Positions 25,157-32,857 of a stretch of DNA of 64,000 bases are shown here, piece by piece; the first letter of the stretch is position 1, and every line of letters begins with the position of its first letter. The notes beneath the pieces were generated by a model. It saw only the letters and a program-made list of their open reading frames with translations. It searched no databases and was not told the DNA's origin. The stretch is taken from assembly GCA_049890215.1 (NCBI GenBank), contig JBMHBX010000049.1, positions 80,002 through 144,001 of the forward strand, given 5' to 3'. The stretch comes from UBA685 sp049890215 (GTDB lineage: Bacteria > Pseudomonadota > Alphaproteobacteria > Puniceispirillales > Puniceispirillaceae). A program made the position numbers and the translations under genes.

Positions 25157-26922
25157 GACAGCCAGTCTTTTACAGATAAATGCTCAACCGCGTCCCCTGC
25201 TAATGAGATTGTTTTGGCTAAGGCTGCTATTTGCGGCAGGCTGAGTGCGCCAAAAAGCATTAGTGAGGCAAGCTTATTTTGCAAAAATGCCTGATCAGCG
25301 CCTTCTTTTGCTTGCTCATCTGCGGCAAACAGACCTTGCTTTAGAAGCATCCAACCGGCGGTCAGGGTACCAAGCATCATCAAATAAGGCACACCGGAGG
25401 CAGCAATCTCACGAGACTGATTTTGACGAGATAGCAAATTATCAACTGCCTGTTCTGCCAAAACGGTCATATCGTCAAGATCTTGCGCAAATTGTTGAAT
25501 CATCTGATTATCAAAAGCCTTGCCTTGAAGCGCCGTTTTTTTGATATCCTGTAATAATGATTTTGCCTGTGCGCCATCATCACGCACAGTTTTGCGGAAC
25601 AGCAAATCATTAGATTGAATAGCCGTTGTACCTTCATAAATAGGTAATATGCGCGCATCACGGTAATGTTGCGCTGCGCCTGTCTCTTCGATAAATCCCA
25701 TGCCGCCATGAATTTGAACATTATGTGACGTCATGATGAGAGATTGCTCAGTAAGCCATCCTTTGATAACGGGGATCATAAAATCAGCGCGTAATTTTGA
25801 GTCCCCCCCTTGTGTCTCAGATTCATCCAGTAAAGCTGCGCCATAAATCATAAGAGCGCGCATGGCTTCACTTTCTGCCTTCATCTGACCAAGCAGACGT
25901 GTGACATCAGGGTGATGTATGATAGGACTTTTAGCTTCACGGCCAAGGGGCGTGCCCTGCACTCTTGTCTCTGCATAGTAAAGTGCTTGTTGTAGGGCGC
26001 GATCACTCAGAGCTAGCCCCTGTACTCCAACATTAAAGCGTGCATGGTTCATCATGCCAAACATGATGGCTAGGCCCTGATTTTCTTCTCCGACAAGATA
26101 ACCAACTGCCCCGCCATTTTCACCATATTGCAGCACAGCGGTAGGTGACCCTTTAATGCCAAGCTTTTTTTCAATTGAAACACAATGGACATCATTGCGC
26201 TTGCCAAGCGAGCCATCATCATTAATGAGGAATTTCGGCACAAGAAATACTGAGATACCTCTATGCCCTTCGGGCGCATCCGGCGTTCTTGCCAAGACCA
26301 GATGGATGATATTTTCAGCCATATCATGTTCACCATAAGTGATATAAATTTTCTGGCCTGAAATCAGATAATGGTCGCCTTGTTTGACAGCTTTGGTTTT
26401 AATCGCTGCTAAATCCGTGCCGGCCTGAGGTTCTGTCAAATTCATCGTGCCAGTCCAACGCCCTTCAACCATTGGCGGCACAAATTGTGCCTTTTGTTCC
26501 TCACTGGCTGAATGTTGCAATGCTGAAATAAGACCTTGGGTAAGCAAATGACATAATGAAAACGCCATATTTGAAGCTTGCCACATCTCATTAACACATG
26601 AACTTAGTGCTAGTGGCATATTTTGGCCGCCAAAGGCCTCTTCTGCCTCCATTGAGGTCCAACCGCCTTCTGCTAGCTGAGAGAAGGCATCCGCAAAGCC
26701 CTCAGGTGTTTGCACCTGACCATCATCTTTGCGCACAGCGCCCCCTGATTTATCAGCCGCATGATTAAGAGGGGCTATCACATCACTCGCCAATTTGCCG
26801 GCCTCTGTCAAAATAACATCGATCATCTCATCATCAGGCAGCGATTGCGCCAAATGAGGCATATCTGCAGCCAAAGTCGCAAGAGCGAATTTCATATCTG
26901 ATAAAGGCGCCTTATACATCAC
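25153..26922 (-). CDS. dmdC: 3-methylmercaptopropionyl-CoA dehydrogenase (acyl-CoA dehydrogenase, large type)
   Basis: A 589-residue FAD acyl-CoA dehydrogenase of the roughly 590-residue class to which DmdC belongs; ordinary acyl-CoA dehydrogenases have about 380. It shows YKAPLSDMKF at the N-terminus, the FAD/substrate segment MNLTEPQAGTDLAAI, HGGMGFIEETGAAQHYRDARI and the catalytic base E430 in LPIYEGTTAIQ, with an extra C-terminal helical domain. In the DMSP route it would produce methylthioacryloyl-CoA. It is convergent with dmdB (4-bp overlap of stops), and divergent from the photolyase gene. Close paralogues act on ordinary fatty acyl-CoAs, so the substrate is inferred from the neighbours dmdA and dmdB. 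Confidence 0.72.
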   Translation of the reverse strand: MMYKAPLSDMKFALATLAADMPHLAQSLPDDEMIDVILTEAGKLASDVIAPLNHAADKSGGAVRKDDGQVQTPEGFADAFSQLAEGGWTSMEAEEAFGGQNMPLALSSCVNEMWQASNMAFSLCHLLTQGLISALQHSASEEQKAQFVPPMVEGRWTGTMNLTEPQAGTDLAAIKTKAVKQGDHYLISGQKIYITYGEHDMAENIIHLVLARTPDAPEGHRGISVFLVPKFLINDDGSLGKRNDVHCVSIEKKLGIKGSPTAVLQYGENGGAVGYLVGEENQGLAIMFGMMNHARFNVGVQGLALSDRALQQALYYAETRVQGTPLGREAKSPIIHHPDVTRLLGQMKAESEAMRALMIYGAALLDESETQGGDSKLRADFMIPVIKGWLTEQSLIMTSHNVQIHGGMGFIEETGAAQHYRDARILPIYEGTTAIQSNDLLFRKTVRDDGAQAKSLLQDIKKTALQGKAFDNQMIQQFAQDLDDMTVLAEQAVDNLLSRQNQSREIAASGVPYLMMLGTLTAGWMLLKQGLFAADEQAKEGADQAFLQNKLASLMLFGALSLPQIAALAKTISLAGDAVEHLSVKDWLS

Positions 26923-26993
26923 GAAAAACCTTCAAAAATGGCAAATTGATAACATTGCCTCACTATAGCGTGCAATCTGATAAAGTCACCTTT

Positions 26994-27021
26994 TTGACAC
27001 CGACTTTTCTTAAAGTAAAAA
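26994..27021 (+). promoter_or_regulatory. Candidate promoter for the photolyase operon
   Basis: TTGACA at 26994-26999 and TAAAAA at 27016-27021 are separated by 16 bases, about 80 bases before the photolyase ATG. The -10 match is only moderate. It is visual evidence only. Confidence 0.35.
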
Positions 27022-27100
27022 AGACGCATTAAAGACAAGTCTAAGGCGCCGGTACTTGCGAATAAACTATGATCTGGAACAATGCTGAGGCCTGAAAAAT

Positions 27101-28528
27101 ATGTCGCCATCTATTGCCATCATGTGGTTTCGCGCAGATTTACGTCTGTCTGACAATCCAGCCTTGTGCGCTGCCTGTGAAGACGGGCAGTTATTGCCGA
27201 TTTACATTCTTGAAGATGATGATGCTGAAGTTGACAAAATGGGCGCCGCTTCCCGGCTATGGCTCCATCACTCTTTGAGTAAGTTAAATGAGGGATTGGC
27301 AGGCAAATTACAGCTATTTGCAGGTTCTGCGGACGCCATCTTACAACAGCTAACAGACCGCTATGATATCACAGCCATTCATTGGAACCGGGCATATGAG
27401 CCATGGCGGATAAACAGAGATAAACAGATTAAAACAGCCCTGCAAGATAAGGGCATAAAGGCGCAAAGCCATAAAGCAAATCTGTTATGGGAGCCGTGGG
27501 AAGTAACGAAAAATGATGGCACCCCCTATCGTGTATTTACGCCTTTTTACAGACGGGGTTGTCTTGGGACAACACCGCCAAGAAGGCCTTTATCACAGCC
27601 TGATAATCTGACCTTTGCAAGCGGTGTCAATGAGGCGGTAACGCTTGACAGCCTTGAATTGCGCCCACGTCATCACTGGCAGAATGATGTGGTATCTGGC
27701 TGGCAGGTCGGTGAGACAGGTGCCATGGCGCGCTTGTCAGATTTTTTAGATAATGGGATTGCGCATTATAGCGAGGGGCGCAACCTGCCTGATAAGCCAT
27801 TTGTGTCTCGCCTGTCTCCTCACCTTCATTTTGGCGAAATTTCAGCTAATCAATGTTGGCATCAAGCGCTTGATCGATTTGGGATGGACCATAAAGGCTG
27901 TGATGTCTTTTTATCTGAATTAGGGTGGCGTGAGTTTTCAGCCTCACTCCTATTTTATAATCACGATTTGAAAACCACACCCTTAAATGGCAAATTTGCA
28001 CATTTTCCCTGGCGGGAATCAGATGATGATCTGGCGGCCTGGCAAGCGGGCATGACAGGTTATCCGATTGTCGATGCCGGTATGCGTGAATTATATCAGA
28101 CAGGTTATATGCATAATCGTGTGCGCATGATTGTAGGATCGTTCCTTGTGAAAAATTTGCGGCTTCACTGGCAACATGGAGAGGCTTGGTTTTGGGATTG
28201 TTTATTTGACGCTGATCATGCGTCCAACAGCGCTAGTTGGCAGTGGATTGCCGGTTGCGGCGCTGATGCAGCGCCCTATTTCCGCGTATTTAATCCTATC
28301 ACTCAGGCAGAGAAATTCGATCAGGAAGCACATTACATCAAAAAATTTGTGCCAGAATTAAAAGATTTGCCTGCGAAATATTGTGCAGCGCCCTTTACGG
28401 CACCGCCAGAGATATTGCGCGCCGCCAATATCACCTTAGGCGTTGATTATCCTCTGCCTGTTGTAGATGCCAAACAATCGCGACTGGACGCACTTGCCGC
28501 ATTTGCGACTTTGAAAGAGATATCATGA
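27101..28528 (+). CDS. phr: Deoxyribodipyrimidine photolyase (class I CPD photolyase)
   Basis: A 475-residue flavoprotein that uses blue light to split cyclobutane pyrimidine dimers. The N-terminal antenna domain starts IMWFRADLRLSDNPAL. The FAD-binding C-terminal half has WREF, GYPIVDAGMRELYQTGYMHNR and the class I signature NSASWQWIAGCGADAAPYFRVFNP. Conserved tryptophans of the electron chain lie in this region. Its last four bases overlap the start of the next photolyase gene (ATGA), so the two are translationally coupled. It is divergent from dmdC. Confidence 0.93.
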   Translation: MSPSIAIMWFRADLRLSDNPALCAACEDGQLLPIYILEDDDAEVDKMGAASRLWLHHSLSKLNEGLAGKLQLFAGSADAILQQLTDRYDITAIHWNRAYEPWRINRDKQIKTALQDKGIKAQSHKANLLWEPWEVTKNDGTPYRVFTPFYRRGCLGTTPPRRPLSQPDNLTFASGVNEAVTLDSLELRPRHHWQNDVVSGWQVGETGAMARLSDFLDNGIAHYSEGRNLPDKPFVSRLSPHLHFGEISANQCWHQALDRFGMDHKGCDVFLSELGWREFSASLLFYNHDLKTTPLNGKFAHFPWRESDDDLAAWQAGMTGYPIVDAGMRELYQTGYMHNRVRMIVGSFLVKNLRLHWQHGEAWFWDCLFDADHASNSASWQWIAGCGADAAPYFRVFNPITQAEKFDQEAHYIKKFVPELKDLPAKYCAAPFTAPPEILRAANITLGVDYPLPVVDAKQSRLDALAAFATLKEIS

Positions 28529-30051
28529 CAAAGCGCCTTTTATTGATCATGGGAGATCAGCTAAGCAGAAACAGTCCTGTTCTGGCTGAGGCTAGCCCTG
28601 ATACAGATATCATTGTAATGGGCGAGCTAAGTGATGAGGCCACAACACCGCGTCACCATAAGAAGAAAATCGCATTTATCTTTTCTGCCATGCGTCATTT
28701 TGCCAAATCCTTGCAACAAGATGGTTTCACAGTCCTATATCAACATTTTGATACTGATAATGGGGCAGCGACTTTTGAGGCTTTAATCCGCAATGCCGCG
28801 GATCAGACCGGGCTTGAGGATATTGTCATGCTGCAAGCCTCTGAATATCGCGTGCGCCAATGGCAGACAGATTTTGCAGATAAATGGCACGGGCATGTCA
28901 CTGTGCTTGAAGATAGCCGGTTTTTAGCCACTCATGATGATTTTTCACAGTGGGCAAATGGAAAAAAGCAGCTTCGGATGGAATTTTTTTATCGGGAAAT
29001 GCGGCGTAAATTCAATATCTTAATGAGTGATGATAAACCAATAGGCGGACAGTGGAACTATGATTCTGAAAACAGAAAGCCGCCAAAATCAGGACTGACA
29101 ATCCCTGCGCGGACAACCTTTATACCAGATGAAATCACAGAAGATGTCCTAGCTTTGGTGGATGATTATTTTGATGATCATTTCGGCACCTTAAAACCCT
29201 TTGATATGGCTGTGACCAGAGACGAGGCATTGCATGTCTTTGAGTGTTTTATCAAAGAACGCCTCATGGATTTTGGTAATTATCAGGATGCAATGATAAC
29301 AGATGAGCCTTTTATGTATCATGCACATATTGGCGCTTATCTGAATATTGGCCTGTTAAGCCCTCTTGAGGTTATTAAGCGTGCTGAATTTGCCTATCAT
29401 CATGAAGGGGCACCTTTGAACGCTGTTGAGGGATTTATCCGGCAAATTCTGGGTTGGCGTGAATATATCAGGGGTATTTACTGGCAATTTATGCCAAATT
29501 ATGCCGCTCAGAATGCGTTGGGTGCATCACGTGCGCTTCCCGGCTTTTTTTGGCATGGCAAAACGCGCATGAATTGCCTTCATCAAAGCATATCTCAAAC
29601 CATTGATTTTGCCTATGCCCATCATATCCAACGTCTTATGGTTATTGGCAATTTCAGCCTGTTGGCGGGGCTGTCTCCGGCAAAGGTGAATGAATGGTTT
29701 TTGATTGTCTATAGTGATGCATTTGAATGGGTTGAAATGCCAAATGTGACTGGCATGGTATTATTTGCAGATGACGGTATTGTTGCCTCAAAACCCTATG
29801 CTGCGGGCGGCAATTACATTGATAAAATGTCAGATTACTGCAAAGGCTGTCATTATAACATCAAAGAAAAAACAGGGGAAAATGCGTGCCCATTTCACTA
29901 TTTATACTGGGATTTTCTATGGCGGCATGAAGAAAAATTGCGATCAAATCCGCGCCTTGGCATGATTTACAGGACCGCTGATAAAATGGGGCCAGAAAAA
30001 AAGCAGACCATCCGCAACGATGCACAAAAATTTCTATCATCGTTAAGCTAA
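28525..30051 (+). CDS. Iron-sulfur bacterial photolyase/cryptochrome (FeS-BCP, (6-4) photolyase type)
   Basis: A 508-residue protein of the Agrobacterium PhrB / Rhodobacter CryB family. The N-terminal Rossmann-like domain begins RLLLIMGDQLS. Four cysteines expected to hold a [4Fe-4S] cluster are present: C351, C439, C442 and C455. Spacing matches the Agrobacterium enzyme (as I recall 350, 438, 441, 454). FAD-domain segments include GFIRQILGWREYIRG, VIGNFSLLAG and EWFLIVYSDAFEWVEMPN. The family repairs (6-4) photoproducts in light. It overlaps the upstream CPD photolyase gene by 4 bp, so one operon covers the two main UV lesions. Confidence 0.9.
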   Translation: MTKRLLLIMGDQLSRNSPVLAEASPDTDIIVMGELSDEATTPRHHKKKIAFIFSAMRHFAKSLQQDGFTVLYQHFDTDNGAATFEALIRNAADQTGLEDIVMLQASEYRVRQWQTDFADKWHGHVTVLEDSRFLATHDDFSQWANGKKQLRMEFFYREMRRKFNILMSDDKPIGGQWNYDSENRKPPKSGLTIPARTTFIPDEITEDVLALVDDYFDDHFGTLKPFDMAVTRDEALHVFECFIKERLMDFGNYQDAMITDEPFMYHAHIGAYLNIGLLSPLEVIKRAEFAYHHEGAPLNAVEGFIRQILGWREYIRGIYWQFMPNYAAQNALGASRALPGFFWHGKTRMNCLHQSISQTIDFAYAHHIQRLMVIGNFSLLAGLSPAKVNEWFLIVYSDAFEWVEMPNVTGMVLFADDGIVASKPYAAGGNYIDKMSDYCKGCHYNIKEKTGENACPFHYLYWDFLWRHEEKLRSNPRLGMIYRTADKMGPEKKQTIRNDAQKFLSSLS

Positions 30052-30082
30052 TCTATGTTATCAGCCAAGCAAGGATAGGGAT

Positions 30083-31030
30083 ATGTCTTGCCCTGCCCTT
30101 TTTTCACAGGGACTTCACATGGCACCTCTTGCGCTTTCAGCTTTGAAAAAACACCCTCTTTTTGGCCTGTGTCTTGCAGGGTTTGGTGCTCTTACATTGA
30201 CACCTGACAGCCTTTTTATTCGCTTATCGGATATGGGAGCGTTTGAGATGCTTGTCTGGCGCGGGATCCAGATGGGGCTTGTTATGTTTTTGCTGTCCTA
30301 TCTTATGGACCGCAAAAACTTTTCACATAATCTGAGATTAACCTATTCCAAAAGAGGGTTGGTGGTGTGCCTGTGCCAGTTTATCAGCACCGCCTGTTTT
30401 GTGATAGGTATCGCGCAAACATCAGTATCAGTTATCTTATTTGCCCTTGCAACCTCGCCTATTTTTGCGGCGTTCTTCTCTCATCTTATTTTGCAAGAGC
30501 GCACGCATATTTCAACCTGGCTTGCGACAATATTGACCTTATTTGGCATTGTTCTGACTGTTTTTGATGCCTCTCATGCACAAGGGGCACCAGATGGATC
30601 CGTGGTTCTTGGCGCCATATGCGGGCTCACTGCCTCTGCCGCAATTGGGATGAATTTTGTGCTTTTCCGCAAATATACTGACCTACCAGTTGCCCCGATT
30701 ACTGGCAATGGCTCATTACTTTCCGGCCTTGTAGCGCTTGCTTATATCGGGCCGTGGACTTTGTTTGATGGTAATGTGTGGATGATTTCAGTGTGCGGCC
30801 TTTTGATTTTGCCGGTTTCTTTTTTCTGTCTGACCTCAGCGTCACGATACACAGCTGCGGCGAATATAGGCCTGTTAATGTTACTAGAGACCATTTTGGG
30901 GCCAGTGTGGGTGTGGATTGGAGTCGGCGAAGGTGCCACAATGCAGATGGTATTTGGCGGGGTTATTGTGATCGTAACGCTCGCCGTCTATGTTATTTAC
31001 ACATCAATGAGATTAAAAAGCGACTCTTAG
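30083..31030 (+). CDS. EamA/DMT-family transporter (probable metabolite exporter)
   Basis: A 315-residue integral membrane protein with about ten hydrophobic helices arranged as two EamA repeats. The first runs from about residue 30 to 165; the second from about 180 to 305, ending in the family-typical pattern ETILGPVWVWIGVGE. DMT proteins export or exchange amino acids, nucleotides or other metabolites; the substrate is unknown. The start at 30083 has an AGGATAGGG-like ribosome site; an internal ATG at 30119 is an alternative. It follows the photolyase pair by 31 bp and may share its transcript. Its stop overlaps that of the convergent GST gene by 4 bp. Confidence 0.82.
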   Translation: MSCPALFSQGLHMAPLALSALKKHPLFGLCLAGFGALTLTPDSLFIRLSDMGAFEMLVWRGIQMGLVMFLLSYLMDRKNFSHNLRLTYSKRGLVVCLCQFISTACFVIGIAQTSVSVILFALATSPIFAAFFSHLILQERTHISTWLATILTLFGIVLTVFDASHAQGAPDGSVVLGAICGLTASAAIGMNFVLFRKYTDLPVAPITGNGSLLSGLVALAYIGPWTLFDGNVWMISVCGLLILPVSFFCLTSASRYTAAANIGLLMLLETILGPVWVWIGVGEGATMQMVFGGVIVIVTLAVYVIYTSMRLKSDS

Positions 31031-31671
31031 AAAAGATGCTCTTCATGGCTGTCTTTGAACGGGGCATATTTGGTCATTACATCGGCAAAAGCAGCGCTTT
31101 GCAAAAATTGCTGAAGCCATGCGTGAAGATGCGGCCAGTCCTGATTATCAAACCAGTCACTATCAGCGATACGAAACTGGCGCACAAACGGCAAAGTCGC
31201 ATAATCAAGTAATCCCAAATGCTGACCTGATAATGCAGGCTGACCGGACAGAATCTTATCCCATCTTTGCAAAAAGGCGCTCCCCTTTTTTCGGTGCGTC
31301 TCAGCGTCTTCTCCTGCATAACGCGTTGCATATTTATACCTGTCCAGATGAAATTTGAAAATGTCATCCAGCTCATCAAGATGTGATAAAGTTGCCTGTT
31401 CATTTTGTTCAAAGCAGGTAAGCCAGTTTTCCGGATCAGACTGGCCAAGTGCCCAAAACATCACATCGCGTGATTCATCAATCACAGTGCCATCAGGCAA
31501 TTCTATAACAGGCACCGTGCCTTTGGGCGAGGCAGCTAAAAAAGGGGCCGGCTTGTCGCGAAGCAGAATTTCACGAAGACAGACTTTTATGCCGCTTGCT
31601 TTGATGGCAAGACGGGCACGCATGGCATAAGGACAACGCCTGAAACTCCATAAAATCGGTAGCTTTGTCAT
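31027..31671 (-). CDS. Glutathione S-transferase-family protein
   Basis: A 214-residue protein with an N-terminal thioredoxin-like domain (LWSFRRCPYAMRARLAI, then GTVPVIELPDGTVIDESRDVM with the cis-proline Val-Pro and the glutathione-binding Glu-Ser) and a C-terminal all-helical domain. The CPYAMR motif has a single cysteine, as in Omega/Beta-like GSTs or glutaredoxin-2-like proteins, so thiol-transfer or dehydroascorbate-type chemistry is possible. The substrate is unknown. Its start overlaps the stop of the upstream HugZ-like gene by 4 bp (31668-31671), so these two form an operon. Confidence 0.82.
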   Translation of the reverse strand: MTKLPILWSFRRCPYAMRARLAIKASGIKVCLREILLRDKPAPFLAASPKGTVPVIELPDGTVIDESRDVMFWALGQSDPENWLTCFEQNEQATLSHLDELDDIFKFHLDRYKYATRYAGEDAETHRKKGSAFLQRWDKILSGQPALSGQHLGLLDYATLPFVRQFRIADSDWFDNQDWPHLHAWLQQFLQSAAFADVMTKYAPFKDSHEEHLF

Positions 31672-32189
31672 GATTTAGATAACTTTTCAAGAATTGTAAA
31701 ATGTGGGCCTGATACTTCATAAGCTGACGCAAAGCCGGTGACAAGAACGCCTTTTGTCGGACAAATCTCTATCAGGTGAAAATCTTGAAACTGACTGATA
31801 AGATCCATTGTGGCCCCAAAATGAGGTTTCATGTGACTCATAATATCTTCGAACTGCGGTGTTTTGCGCTCTATCACGGTACAATTTGCCTCAAATTTGA
31901 TACGCACGCGTGCCCAAATTGTTTGTGATTTTTCTTCATCTTCAATAAACAAAAAGCGTGCCTCATTGCCTTTTAGTAAGGATCTGACATGAGAGGATAG
32001 CTCGCTTGTATAAATATAAATGGTGCCATTGCTCGCGCGCCAAAAGGGGCTGCTGCCGATATCTGGCTTTGCGTCATCATCACTGACTGAGATTATCAGA
32101 GCGCGCGCCTCGTCAAGCAAGGTATCTCTGGCTTTGATGATTTTTTCATTCTTCTGCACGTCTGGCCATTTCTTTATTGTTTTGATCAT
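31668..32189 (-). CDS. HugZ-like / pyridoxamine-phosphate-oxidase-fold protein
   Basis: A 173-residue protein (counted from the ATG at 32189) of the split-barrel flavin-binding fold. Typical segments are LISVSDDDAKPDIGSSPFWR, YIYTSELSSHVRSLLKG and RFLFIEDEEKSQTIWARVR, with the late glycine-rich GFASAYEVSG. The family includes heme-utilization HugZ proteins and other FMN-binding enzymes of unclear role. An upstream in-frame ATG at 32240 would add 17 residues and run into the start of the divergent DsbA-like gene, so I prefer 32189. It is translationally coupled to the GST. Function beyond the fold is not known. Confidence 0.7.
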   Translation of the reverse strand: MIKTIKKWPDVQKNEKIIKARDTLLDEARALIISVSDDDAKPDIGSSPFWRASNGTIYIYTSELSSHVRSLLKGNEARFLFIEDEEKSQTIWARVRIKFEANCTVIERKTPQFEDIMSHMKPHFGATMDLISQFQDFHLIEICPTKGVLVTGFASAYEVSGPHFTILEKLSKS

Positions 32190-32230
32190 TCTATTGTACT
32201 GATATGGAATGAGAAAGAGGTTTGCGCAAG

Positions 32231-32848
32231 ATGACAACACTCACAATTGATATCTATTCTGATATAATCTGCCCCTGGTGTTATATTGGCAAAAAACGCC
32301 TTGAAGAGGCATTATCACAGCGCCCGTCTATTTCTGCCTCTATTCGGTGGCGCGCGTTTCTGTTGAACCCGTCAATGCCGCGTTCTGGCATGGACAGACA
32401 ATTATATTTGAAACAGAAATTTGGTGAAGCGTCTAACGCTGTCTATGACCGCATTGCCAATGCCGGCAAAGATGCCGGTATCGATTTTCAATTTCAGGAT
32501 ATCACATTGACACCTGAGACCTCTGCTATTCATGCGTTATTGATTGCGTCTGGAAAGCATAGTTTTTCTTTATCAGAACGGTTTTTTCAAGCCTATTTTC
32601 TTGAGGGACGCGATATTAGCGACCCTGACGTGCAAAAAGACCTCATCCATCAGGAAGGGTGCGAGAATAGCTATACCAAAGATGCCTTGCAACAAGCCAC
32701 AACACAAATCAATGATGATATCAAATTTGGGGCAGATGTTGGAATAGATGGCGTTCCTTTTTTTGTCTTCAATGAACAATTTTCACTGGCAGGCGCTCAC
32801 CCTGCACCTGTGATTTTGAGTGCTATTGATGCCGCGGTTGCGGGCTGA
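32231..32848 (+). CDS. DsbA-family (FrnE-like) thiol oxidoreductase
   Basis: A 205-residue protein with a thioredoxin fold and a CPWC active site in DIYSDIICPWCYIGKKRLEEAL, an inserted helical domain, and the cis-proline segment GVDGVPFFVF-like (IDGVPFFVFNEQFSLAGA). There is no signal peptide, so it is cytoplasmic like FrnE or polyketide-type 2-hydroxychromene isomerase relatives, not a periplasmic DsbA. An in-frame TTG lies at 32222, but ATG 32231 starts directly at the conserved domain with GAGG about 10 bases upstream. It is divergent from the HugZ-like gene. The substrate is unknown. Confidence 0.82.
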   Translation: MTTLTIDIYSDIICPWCYIGKKRLEEALSQRPSISASIRWRAFLLNPSMPRSGMDRQLYLKQKFGEASNAVYDRIANAGKDAGIDFQFQDITLTPETSAIHALLIASGKHSFSLSERFFQAYFLEGRDISDPDVQKDLIHQEGCENSYTKDALQQATTQINDDIKFGADVGIDGVPFFVFNEQFSLAGAHPAPVILSAIDAAVAG

Positions 32849-32857
32849 TACAACCAG

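Noticed and set aside
26919..27110. Small minus-strand open frame between dmdC and the photolyase
   Set aside because: No ribosome site or family resemblance; it covers the promoter region of two divergent genes.
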